A stretch of DNA of 64,000 bases. Source: Streptomyces europaeiscabiei. Its GTDB lineage: Bacteria; Actinomycetota; Actinomycetes; Streptomycetales; Streptomycetaceae. Location: the NCBI RefSeq assembly GCF_036346855.1, contig NZ_CP107841.1, forward strand, positions 4,778,001-4,842,000. The letters run 5' to 3'. A program made the position numbers and the translations under genes. The notes beneath the pieces were generated by a model. That model had not been told where the DNA came from. It was given only the letters and a program-made list of their open reading frames with translations, and did not search any database. The stretch's first letter is position 1; each line of letters begins with the position of its first letter. Of the stretch, positions 27,391 to 34,482 are shown one piece after another.

Positions 27391-27693
27391 ATGGCTGTAG
27401 TGATGTCGATGCTCTGGGCAGACGTGACAGCGGAGCAGTACGACACCGTGCGGGACGCGGTCGACTGGGAGGGGGTTCCGGCGGCCGGAGGTCAGGTGCA
27501 CGTGGCCTGGTTCGACGACCAGGGCCTCCACGTCACCGACGTCTGGGAATCCCAGCAGGCCTTCGAGACCTTCTTCACCGAACGCCTCGCCCCCGCGATC
27601 CAGAAGGCCGGCCTCACGGGCACCCCCGAAACCACCATCAGCCCACTGCACCGCCGCTTCATCGCCCCGGACATCACCGGTGCCGCGGCCTAG
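27391..27693 (+). CDS. dimeric alpha/beta-barrel (ABM-like) small protein, 100 aa
   Basis: Soluble 100-aa protein with an alternating beta-alpha-beta pattern: VVMSMLWADVTAEQYDTVRD, HVAWFDDQGLHVTDVWESQQ, AFETFFTERLAPAIQKAG. This resembles ferredoxin-like dimeric alpha-beta barrels such as the antibiotic biosynthesis monooxygenase superfamily. No catalytic residues can be assigned. The start ATG follows AAGGGGGA. It lies downstream of the DUF4242 gene (113-base gap), and both encode small ferredoxin-like folds. Confidence 0.75.
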   Translation: MAVVMSMLWADVTAEQYDTVRDAVDWEGVPAAGGQVHVAWFDDQGLHVTDVWESQQAFETFFTERLAPAIQKAGLTGTPETTISPLHRRFIAPDITGAAA

Positions 27694-27719
27694 GCGCCCC
27701 CAGGGGTGTGGTGGCGGAG

Positions 27720-27982
27720 TCTGTGCGTGTGCGCGGACTGACCGATCGGGATGCGGGAGGTGATCCACCGGTTCAACGAGTTCGGCCTGGCCTGTCCGGA
27801 CCCTCGATGGGCGGGAGGCCGTCCTCGCCCGCTCAACGCCGGGCCCTGCATCGCCATGTGCGCTGGCGCAACGCCACCGTCCGCCACCCCGACGTGCTCG
27901 CCGCCCAGCGCAGGAACGCGCCCGCATCCGCAGCGAGAAGTACCTCCGCTGGGGCCGACGACCTCCGCCCAACGCGGCCTGA
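27720..27982 (+). pseudogene. IS630-family transposase remnant
   Basis: Three transposase pieces are joined with internal deletions and frame changes: VRVRGLTDRD (N-terminus), REVIHRFNEFGLACPDPRWA then GGRP (the helix-turn-helix region), and RWRNATVRHPDVLAAQRR followed in another frame by ERARIRSEKYLRWGRRPPP and a TGA at 27980. The central DDE domain is missing. This marks the left edge of the variable region between the DUF4242 cluster and gpmA. Confidence 0.78.
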
Positions 27983-28014
27983 CCAGGAACAGGACCGCTA
28001 TCTCCGGCACCTCA

Positions 28015-28866
28015 CTAACCGACCCGCTGCATCGCCTTCCGGTGCCGTTCCGCCATCGCGGCCCCGGACTCGCGGCGGGCCATTCTGCGCAGGACGGACG
28101 GTGCGAGGAGCAGCCCGGCGACCGCCCAGGCACCCAGCACGCCCGCTGTCTCCAGGTGTCGCCAGGAGTCGCCGACCTCGGCGGCGGCCGCTTCGGCCGG
28201 CAGCAACGCGGCCCGGAGGCCGAGGCCGAGCCAGTACACGGGGAAGATCTGCCCGACGGTCTGCAGCCACTCGGGCAGCTTCGACAGGGGGAAGTAGATT
28301 CCGGAGATCACGATGAGTCCCATCACCGGAAGCATCAGCAGACCGATGGTGCGCGGACTGCCGACGAGGGAGCCGATGACGGCGCCCATCGGCAGGGTTG
28401 CCAGGAGACCCAGCGGCACCACCCACACCAGCGTCAGCAACGCTCCGCCGCCCTGCCGGGCAACCCCGTCCACCAGGAACACGCCAGCGGCGAACGGGAG
28501 GGCCATGGAGACGAGAGCCGTCCCCGAAACCATGATGATCTTGCCGACCAGGTGGCCGACCATGCCGTGAGGCACGGCCTTGGCCCGCAGCAGCGTGCCG
28601 TCCTCGCGCTCGGTCGCGAGCAACTGCGCCGTGGTCATCATCCCGGTGAACGCAAGCGTCATCCCCAGCATGCTCGGCAGCATGAACGCGCCGACCGAGA
28701 TACCGGCGCCCTTCAGCGACTCGTCCCTGACCAGGAAGAGAGGAACGATGAGCAGGACCGTCCAGAGTACGTACCCGAACACGTCCTGGCCGGTGGTGAA
28801 GGTCTGTCGGAGTTCCGTCCAGCCTCGCCGCACCCCTATTCCCGCCGCGTACCACACCGGACTCAT
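28015..28866 (-). CDS. ABC-2 type transporter permease (drug exporter)
   Basis: 283 aa with six predicted membrane helices, starting with VFGYVLWTVLLIVPLFLV and including the ABC-2 signature region around MLPVMGLIVISGIYFPLSKL. It is paired with the ATPase gene upstream (4-base start/stop overlap), giving a DrrAB-like exporter. Substrate unknown. The 3' end is 32 bases from the IS630 remnant, so the pair may have arrived with mobile DNA or been truncated at its downstream border. The start ATG at 28866 overlaps the ATPase stop. Confidence 0.87.
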   Translation of the reverse strand: MSPVWYAAGIGVRRGWTELRQTFTTGQDVFGYVLWTVLLIVPLFLVRDESLKGAGISVGAFMLPSMLGMTLAFTGMMTTAQLLATEREDGTLLRAKAVPHGMVGHLVGKIIMVSGTALVSMALPFAAGVFLVDGVARQGGGALLTLVWVVPLGLLATLPMGAVIGSLVGSPRTIGLLMLPVMGLIVISGIYFPLSKLPEWLQTVGQIFPVYWLGLGLRAALLPAEAAAAEVGDSWRHLETAGVLGAWAVAGLLLAPSVLRRMARRESGAAMAERHRKAMQRVG

Positions 28867-29834
28867 CGCGCTTCCTCCCCGAAAGAGTGCGCCGCCCGCT
28901 CATCGGGAACGCTCCCCGACTCCAGCTCCTGCACCATCGTCAGATAGGTCTCTTCCAGGCTCGCCCGGCGCACCTCCAGCCCGCCGATCGCCTCGCCGTG
29001 CTCCTCGAACAGCCGACGGACGAACCGGGTCGGCTCGGCCGTCGCCTCCTCGAAGGGCCGCCCGTCCCGTGTCCAACGCACGGTGGCCTCGGCCGATGCC
29101 TGCCGGGACAACTCCTCGGCCGAGCCGTCGGCCACGATCCGGCCGCCGGCCAGAATGAGGATCCGGTCGGCGAGCTTCTCCGCCTCGGCGAGGTCGTGCG
29201 TGGTCATCAGAACAGTGGTGTTCTCGTCCGCGAGCCCGCGTACCAGGCCGTGGAACTCGTTCCTCGCCTCCGGGTCCAGACCGGCCGTAGGCTCGTCCAG
29301 GAACAGCAGCTCGGGTCTGCCCACGATGCCGACGGCCACGTCGAAGCGTCTGCGCTGCCCGCCCGACAGAGTTCCGACGCGCTCGTCCGCCTTCTCGGTC
29401 AGCCCCACAGCGTCGATGAGCCCATCGACGTCCCACGGCCGCCGCACGAGGGCGGTGGAGTACGGCGCGTAGTACGAGCCAAGATGGGCCAGCAGTTCCC
29501 GCACCCGCCACTTGCCGTGGTCGCGCCAGGACTGCAGCACGATGCCCAGGCGCGCCCGCCACCGCTCGTCCCCGCGAGCCGGATCGGTGCCGAGGACGGC
29601 CACGTCACCGGCGGAGCGCATCCGGAAGCCTTCCAGGACCTCGATCGTGGTCGTCTTGCCCGCGCCGTTCGGGCCGAGCAGCACGACGACTTCGCCCCGC
29701 CGGGCCGTGAAGCCGACCCCCTGCAGTACGTCCTGGCTGCGGTAGCGCATCCGCAGATCCCGTACGTCGATGACCGTGTCGCTCTCCGGCGGTGGGCTGC
29801 TCCCTGTCCCGGACAAGGCGTCAGCAGTCGTCAT
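28863..29834 (-). CDS. ABC transporter ATP-binding protein (DrrA-like)
   Basis: 323 aa. Walker A is LLGPNGAGKTTTIEVLEGF at about residues 50-68, signature LSGGQRRRFDVAVG, Walker B LLFLDEPTAGLDPEA, H-loop TTHDLAEAEKLADR. The C-terminal 90 residues form the DrrA-type extension (GGLEVRRASLEETYL). This group pumps anthracyclines, daunorubicin-like drugs or lipids; the cargo here cannot be told. No TetR or MarR regulator is adjacent. Confidence 0.9.
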   Translation of the reverse strand: MTTADALSGTGSSPPPESDTVIDVRDLRMRYRSQDVLQGVGFTARRGEVVVLLGPNGAGKTTTIEVLEGFRMRSAGDVAVLGTDPARGDERWRARLGIVLQSWRDHGKWRVRELLAHLGSYYAPYSTALVRRPWDVDGLIDAVGLTEKADERVGTLSGGQRRRFDVAVGIVGRPELLFLDEPTAGLDPEARNEFHGLVRGLADENTTVLMTTHDLAEAEKLADRILILAGGRIVADGSAEELSRQASAEATVRWTRDGRPFEEATAEPTRFVRRLFEEHGEAIGGLEVRRASLEETYLTMVQELESGSVPDERAAHSFGEEAR

Positions 29835-30192
29835 CGGTGTTCCCCCGTCCGTCTTGTGGTCCGTCCTTGGGGATCAGGGGCCGGATGCCGTGCCGATGTC
29901 CGTGGTCATGGGACGTGTCTACGGCTTGTGGCCGGCGTTGCCGCCTGGCCGCAGCTGTTCGGGCCCTCCCCGGACGAACACATTACCGAACGGTTCAGGT
30001 ATCACATGCTGTTCCATCGCCCCGGCGAACGTTCCCGGTCAAGGCACTGGAGAGTTGAGGGAGGACAGCGTCCGCAGCGTCCAGTAGCGTCCGGCCACCC
30101 TCCGCTGCTAGGAGCCCGTTTGCACAGGTCACGGCCCTCTCTTGGGAGCGGGCGGGTGCTGACGCTGTGGACGCTGAGGCGGTCCGGGCGAG

Positions 30193-30224
30193 AAGAGACC
30201 ACCCGCCGTCGGGGGTGGTCTCTT
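30193..30224. terminator. hairpin, 12-bp arms
   Basis: AAGAGACCACCC pairs with GGGTGGTCTCTT across an 8-base loop, in the gap left of the transposon. No gene ends nearby on the plus strand, so its original host transcript has been lost or lies in a decayed gene. Confidence 0.75.
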
Positions 30225-30254
30225 CGTCCTCGGCGCGCGCCGAGTCGGACGCTC

Positions 30255-30312
30255 GCGCGGTCACAGGCAAGAGGAACACCCCCCGGCGTGCTCCTCTTGC
30301 CTGTGACCGCGC
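30255..30312. terminator. large hairpin, 21-bp perfect arms
   Basis: Arms of 21 bases, beginning GCGCGGTCACAGGCAAGAGG, pair perfectly across a 16-base C-rich loop. It is much longer than a typical terminator stem. Together with the hairpin at 30193 it forms a tandem hairpin array with no gene attached. Confidence 0.8.
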
Positions 30313-30410
30313 CACTCGTGAGAGAGAGGGGCGCATCCGGCTCCCAGAGGGCCGGAGAACGGGCCCTGACCTGGGATACGACAAGCAACACCGTCCGGTG
30401 TCGGGACTCC

Positions 30411-30418
30411 TTGAAAAT
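30411..30418. repeat. left target-site duplication (TTGAAAAT)
   Basis: Directly abuts the left inverted repeat at 30419. An identical octamer follows the right inverted repeat at 34316-34323. ISL3-family elements make 8-bp duplications. Confidence 0.9.
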
Positions 30419-30453
30419 GGGTCTGGTCGGAATTTCGTGACGGTCACGATCGC
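30419..30453 (+). repeat. left terminal inverted repeat of ISL3 transposon
   Basis: 35 bases identical to the complement of 34281-34315. It contains the internal palindrome CGTGACGGTCACG. Confidence 0.92.
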
Positions 30454-30532
30454 GTGTTCCGGGCGGGGCTTGGGGGGCCGTCCTTAGCGTGACGACCATG
30501 CACGCCGCCGCCGTCAGGAACAGAAACAACTG

Positions 30533-30577
30533 ACCGAGGGCGCCTGGGGGCGCTGTACGCCCCCAGGCGCCCTCGGT
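30533..30577 (-). terminator. strong hairpin terminator inside the transposon
   Basis: 20-bp perfect arms (ACCGAGGGCGCCTGGGGGCG and complement) with a 5-base loop. It lies 30 bases beyond the stop of the truncated minus-strand gene at 30607 and was its terminator. Confidence 0.9.
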
Positions 30578-30606
30578 CGTTCGAGGACCTCCCCGCCAGT
30601 GCGGTG

Positions 30607-30702
30607 TCAGCCGATCTTGTCCGTGAAGCCCACCGACAGGTACGTCTGATGGGTGACCTTGCCCTTGCTGGCTCCCGCCGTCCACGTGAAGGTGTACTCC
30701 AG
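30607..30702 (-). pseudogene. 3' remnant of a passenger gene cut by the IS3 element
   Basis: The open minus-strand frame reads LEYTFTWTAGASKGKV then THQTYLSVGFTDKIG, and stops at 30607, just before a strong terminator. The upstream end meets the IS3-element border. The sequence right of the IS (31991 onward) stays open in the matching frame for about 25 codons without a start. The family is not recognised; the alternating pattern suggests a beta-rich C-terminus. Confidence 0.55.
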
Positions 30703-30738
30703 AATTGAAGTTTCCCCATGATCTTGGACACTCGTTGG

Positions 30739-31626
30739 TTATGCCGCGAGGGTGTGTTGATGCCGCTGCCTGGTCTCGGCCGGGGTGAGGTAGCCGAAGG
30801 TCTTGTGCTTGCGCAGGCGGCGGCGGTTGTAGAAGGTCTCGATGAAGGTGAAGACCTCGGCGCGGGCGGTGGCCCGGTCGGGCCAGATGCGGGTGCCGAT
30901 CTCTTCCTTGAGCAGGGCCCAGAAACTCTCTGCGGCCGCGTTGTCGAAGCATGATCCGGTGCGTCCGTAGCTGTTCCGCAGTCCCAACTCCCTTATTCGG
31001 TCGCTGAATTGGGCCGAGGTGTATTCGCTGCCGCGGTCACTGTGGATCACGCAGCCGGGCTCCAGGTTCCCTCGGCCGTAGGCCATGTCGAGGGCGTCCA
31101 CGACCAGTTCGGTGCGGTGGTGATCGGCCATGGCATAGCCGACGACCTCGCGGGTGGCCAGGTCCAGCCAGCAGGCGAGGTAGAGCCAGCCCCCGGCGGT
31201 GGGCAGGTAGGTGATGTCGCCGACCAGCTTGATCCCGGGCCGCTCGGCTTGAAAGTCGCGGCCGATCAGGTCAGGGGCCGGCTTCGCCTTCTTGTCGGGC
31301 CGGGTCAACGAGCGGCGCCTGCGCCGGGTGACGCCTCGGATGTCACGCTCGCGCATCACTCGGGCGATGCGCTTGCGGTTCACCCGCCGCCCCAGACGCC
31401 GCAGTTCGGCGTGGATGCGCGGAACACCGTAGGTGCAGCGGGAGGCGACATGCAGCACCGTGATCTCGTGCGCGAGCGCGTCGTCGGCGGCCTGCCGGGC
31501 ATGGCGGGCGGCCTCGCCCTCGCGCCACGCGTAGTAGGAGGAGCGGGCGACGTGCAGCACCCGGCACAGCAGAACGATCGGGTAGTTCGCCTTCTCCGCG
31601 TGGACGAACCGGCACAACTCACTCAC
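30739..31626 (-). CDS. IS3-family transposase OrfB (DDE integrase domain)
   Basis: 295 aa. HTH_21-like N-terminal region (RVNRKRIARVMRERDIRGV), then the rve integrase core. The DDE triad is visible as Asp in LVGDITYLPTAGGW, Asp in CVIHSDRGSEYTS and Glu in NAAAESFWALLKEE, 35 residues apart from the second Asp in the DD(35)E pattern. The C-terminus FIETFYNRRRLRKHKTFGYL is typical. It lies in the -1 frame relative to orfA with a GTGA overlap. Translation may be by coupling or by -1 frameshifting. Confidence 0.93.
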   Translation of the reverse strand: MSELCRFVHAEKANYPIVLLCRVLHVARSSYYAWREGEAARHARQAADDALAHEITVLHVASRCTYGVPRIHAELRRLGRRVNRKRIARVMRERDIRGVTRRRRRSLTRPDKKAKPAPDLIGRDFQAERPGIKLVGDITYLPTAGGWLYLACWLDLATREVVGYAMADHHRTELVVDALDMAYGRGNLEPGCVIHSDRGSEYTSAQFSDRIRELGLRNSYGRTGSCFDNAAAESFWALLKEEIGTRIWPDRATARAEVFTFIETFYNRRRLRKHKTFGYLTPAETRQRHQHTLAA

Positions 31627-31922
31627 CGGTCGTTCTCCTTCACGAAGAAGGCGGTCGCTTTTTTCAGGATCTCGATCGTCTGCTGCTGCTCGCGGTTCTC
31701 CCGCCGCAGCCGCTGGAGCTCCTCGCGCTCGGCACTGCTCAATTCGCCGGGAGTGCCCTCGCCCCGGCCCGCCTTCGCCTTGCGGTACCAGCCGGGCAGG
31801 GACTCGGAGCTGATGCCGAGTTCCCGGGCGACCGCCGTGACCGTCTTGCCCGAGGAGTCGACAAGCGCGATGGCGTCCCGCTTGAACTCTTCGGTGTACC
31901 GCTTCGTGTACTTGCTTCCCAC
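31623..31922 (-). CDS. IS3-family transposase OrfA (HTH_Tnp_1)
   Basis: 99 aa. Helix-turn-helix YTEEFKRDAIALVDSS and TVTAVARELGISSESLPGWY, followed by a leucine-zipper coiled coil (SSAEREELQRLRRENREQQQ) used for multimerisation. It binds the IS ends and can fuse with OrfB by ribosomal frameshifting. The start is the GTG or ATG at 31922 giving MGSKYTKRYTEE. Confidence 0.92.
   Translation of the reverse strand: MGSKYTKRYTEEFKRDAIALVDSSGKTVTAVARELGISSESLPGWYRKAKAGRGEGTPGELSSAEREELQRLRRENREQQQTIEILKKATAFFVKENDR
31655..31668 (-). promoter_or_regulatory. A6G slippery heptamer for programmed -1 frameshift
   Basis: On the coding strand CTGAAAAAAGCG lies in the last part of orfA. A -1 slip gives an open frame (SDRLLREGERPVSEL) straight into orfB, producing an OrfAB transposase as in other IS3 elements. 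In the zero frame the codons read AAA AAA G, which is not the classic A-AAA-AAG phase, so the efficiency is uncertain. Confidence 0.6.
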
Positions 31923-32095
31923 CTGGTGCTACTTCCTCTGGAACCCTCAGGTCCCAGTCTCCAGGTGTCCACGATCAAGGGGAAGGTTCACTCCTGCGAG
32001 ACGGACGGCGCTACGAGCCAGCTCCGCCGGCAAGGGCTGCCGCATAGGAAGGGACGCGACACGCTGCGCGCGGCCAGGTGGTCTGACCGACCCCG

Positions 32096-32533
32096 TCAGA
32101 CCAGGCAAAACTCGTTACCTGCCGGGTCTGCCATCACCACGTGATCCGGCCTGCCCTGCAACTCGTCCTCGCGGACCACGGTCGCGCCCGCAGCGGTCAA
32201 CCGCTCCACCGCCTCGACCACGCGCGGCCAGCGCACCTCCCACGGGGTTTCACGGCCGCCACCAACTTGCACGTCGATATGTAGCCGGTTCTTCGCCACC
32301 TTCGGCTCCGGCACCTTCAGGAAGGACAAGGTGGGGCCCACGCCGTCCGGATCTGAGAGGTACGCCCCGTCATCCCACTCGTCCTCCGGAACCTCATGAT
32401 GCGAGAACCACTCCTCCCAGCTCCCGAACCCTGCGGGCGCGGGCTTCTCCTCGTAGCCCAACGCCAGCGCCCAGAACGCGGCCAGTTTCGCCGGGTACGC
32501 GCAGTCGATCGTCAAGCTCCACTTGGTCGCCAT
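32096..32533 (-). CDS. VOC-family (glyoxalase/bleomycin-resistance-like) protein, transposon passenger
   Basis: 145 aa starting at the ATG at 32533 behind a GGGGAGGG ribosome site; a longer GTG start at 32581 is less likely. It has a glyoxalase-like fold: KWSLTIDCAYPAKLAAFWAL, GVGPTLSFLKVPEPKVAKNR, LHIDVQVGG, and C-terminal VVMADPAGNEFCLV. This subfamily is common in actinomycetes and usually unassigned. It is not a transposition function, so it is cargo of the ISL3 transposon. A related two-domain VOC protein is encoded at 55971. Confidence 0.87.
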   Translation of the reverse strand: MATKWSLTIDCAYPAKLAAFWALALGYEEKPAPAGFGSWEEWFSHHEVPEDEWDDGAYLSDPDGVGPTLSFLKVPEPKVAKNRLHIDVQVGGGRETPWEVRWPRVVEAVERLTAAGATVVREDELQGRPDHVVMADPAGNEFCLV

Positions 32534-32677
32534 GAGCCCTCCCCAGTCGGATGAACGGACTGTACCGCGCACCTCCGACACATCCTGCCCGCTACCTCAA
32601 GCGTGCGCCGCGGCTTGACGAACGGCATTAGGAATCGATGAGGCCAACTCACGTTTGACGGCGGGAATGCCCTACTC

Positions 32678-34290
32678 ATGGGGGATCTGTTCGTGCTGAA
32701 GGACGTACTGTTCCCGAACTCCGTGGGGATGGTGCTGGACCGGTTGACCGAGGTGGGCGGGGTGGTTGTGGCCGAAGCCCACAGCGCCGTACCTGAGTTG
32801 AGGTGCCCGGACTGCGCAACCGCCTCACATCGTGTGCACAGCCGGTACGGGCGGCGGCTCGCCGAGTACCCGGTCGGCGGGCGCCGCGTGGTGGTGAAGT
32901 TGGAGGTCCGGCGGTTCTTCTGCGACGCACCCGATTGCGGGCCGCGCACGTTCGTCGAGCAGGTCGAGGGTCTGACCACGCGTTATGCCCGTGCCGGGCC
33001 CGGCGTGAAGACGCTGTGGCGGTCTGTCGCGCTCACAGCAGGCGGCCGACCGGGTACGCGGCTGTGCCGCTCGCTGGCCGTGCCCACAGGCCTGGCCCGG
33101 CTGCTCGGCCAGCTGCACGCGCCCGACGTTCCCGCCCACAGCCCGCGGGTGCTGGGTGTCGACGACTTCGCTTTTCGCCGCTCGCGCACCTACGGGACCA
33201 TCCTGCTCGACGTCGAGACCTCCACCCCCATCGACCTGCTGGCCGACCGCACCAGCGAGACGCTCGCCGCCTGGCTCACCGCACACCCCGGCGCCGAGAT
33301 CGTCTGCCGGGACCGCGACAGCGGTTACAGCCGTGCGATCAAGGAGGCGGCACCGGACGCGACCGAGGTGGCCGACCGCTGGCACCTGCTTCAGAATCTG
33401 TCGGCCGCGATCGAGAGGACTTGCCACCAACACCGCGCCTGCCTGCACAAATACGCCCTGGACGACGTGGACGCACCCCCGTCGGCGACCGCACCGCCAA
33501 CGGCACTGCTGCCGCTGGCGCCGCCACTCGACAGCATCCCCGCCACCCCGCTCATGCAACGGGTGACGGAACGGCATGCGGAAATCCACCGATTACGGGA
33601 GGCGACCTGGACGATCAGCGCCATCGCCCGCCGGTTCGGACTGGACCGTAAGACCGTCCGCCGCTACCTGACCACCGATCTCGACGTGCTGATCGCCTCG
33701 GCCCGCGACCGCCGCCCCCGCCAACTCGACCCCTACCGCCCCTACATCCAGCAGCGGTTCACCGACGGCTGCACCAACGCCGCCCAGCTCTACCGCGAGA
33801 TCCACGAGCACGGCTACCGCGGCAACCATCAGGCCGTCCGCCTCTACATCCGCTCCATGCGCGGCGGCACCGCCGCGGCCGAGCCTCCCCGTCCCATCCC
33901 CACACCGCGCAAGATCACCTCATGGATCATGAGACCGCGCGACGGGCTCAGCCGTGAGGAACAAGACCAGCTCGACGAGGTGCGCATCGCCTGCCCGGAC
34001 ATCGCCACCGCCTGCGACCTGGCCCGCGTCTTCACCGGCCTAGTCCGCGACCGGCGAGGACATCTCCTGGCCACCTGGGTCCGCGAGGCCGAGACTACCG
34101 GGCCCGGGCCCGTGCGGGGCTTCGCCGGATTCCTCCGCCAGGACTGGGACGCCGTCCTCGCCGGCATGACTCTCGACTACAGCTCCGGAGTCGTCGAGGG
34201 ACACGTCAACCGTTTAAGACGATCAAGCGGCAGATGTACGGCCGAGGCTCCTTCCGGCTCCTTCGCACCCGTGTCCTGCTGCGATCGTGA
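32678..34290 (+). pseudogene. ISL3-family transposase, frameshifted near the C-terminus
   Basis: N-terminal zinc ribbon (LRCPDCATASHRVHS, FFCDAPDCGPRTF), then the ISL3 DDE domain (GVDDFAFRRSRTYGTILLDV, VCRDRDSGYSRAI, VADRWHLLQNL), a helix-turn-helix (TISAIARRFGLDRKTVRRYL) and the C-terminal Glu region YSSGVVEGHVNRL. At about 34213 one base is missing. After it the expected tail continues in another frame (KTIKRQMYGRGSFRLLRTRV, then LLRS) and stops at TGA 34288-34290, inside the right inverted repeat. Read without correction the frame runs on to 34351. The loss removes the last 27 residues, so activity is doubtful. The start at 32678 follows a GGGAATGCCC leader. Confidence 0.85.
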
Positions 34291-34315
34291 CCGTCACGAA
34301 ATTCCGACCAGACCC
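34281..34315 (-). repeat. right terminal inverted repeat of ISL3 transposon
   Basis: 35 bases, perfect complement of 30419-30453. The native transposase stop codon lies within it. Confidence 0.92.
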
Positions 34316-34323
34316 TTGAAAAT
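34316..34323. repeat. right target-site duplication (TTGAAAAT)
   Basis: Identical to 30411-30418 and adjacent to the right inverted repeat. Confidence 0.9.
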
Positions 34324-34482
34324 CCCCACCCTCGCTCTTCGCCCCAGTTGATTGCGGGCTCAACCAGGAGGCGGAACCCCCACCAAGCCAACTATGGCGC
34401 GCATCACATCGACTTCATGTCACGGACTGGCTCGCAGCTTCCATCCACTGGTCGTCAACAGCGAGCGGAGGAAGGGAAAGCG

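Larger units (their letters stand above)
29835..30410. other. non-coding gap between the ABC exporter and the transposon
   Basis: No gene found. It must hold the exporter promoter (minus strand), but no clear hexamers are seen. Around 29980 there is a small palindrome ACCGAACGGT. The right half holds two large hairpins (30193-30224 and 30255-30312). The last eight bases before the transposon (30411-30418, TTGAAAAT) are its target duplication. Confidence 0.55.
30706..31990 (-). mobile_element. IS3-family insertion sequence, about 1.28 kb
   Basis: Ends are imperfect inverted repeats beginning TGAA: left TGAAGTTTCCCCATGATCTT, right (complement) TGAACCTTCCCCTTGATCGT, about 21 of 26 matching. It carries two overlapping minus-strand genes, orfA and orfB, in the IS3 arrangement. 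I see no convincing 3-4 bp target duplication at these borders, so either the exact end is off by a few bases or one flank has changed. It sits inside the ISL3 transposon. Confidence 0.88.
30419..34315. mobile_element. ISL3-family transposon with VOC passenger gene, carrying a nested IS3 element
   Basis: The ends are perfect 35-bp inverted repeats (30419-30453 and 34281-34315, outer end GGGTCTGGTCGGAATTTCGT) flanked by an 8-bp direct duplication TTGAAAAT. Inside, left to right: a terminator, a truncated gene 3' end (30607-30702), an IS3-family element (30706-31990), a VOC-protein gene (32096-32533) and an ISL3-type transposase gene. Without the IS3 insertion the element would be about 2.6 kb. 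The intact duplication shows it moved in as a unit and has not been rearranged at its ends since. The transposase now has a frameshift, so it may be immobile unless helped in trans. Confidence 0.88.

Noticed and set aside
30002..30952. 316-codon minus-strand frame at the transposon left end
   Set aside because: It crosses the target duplication, an inverted repeat, a terminator and the IS3 border, so it cannot be one gene.
34415..34456. ECF41 autoregulated promoter TGTCAC...CGTC
   Set aside because: The spacer is 29 bases instead of about 16.
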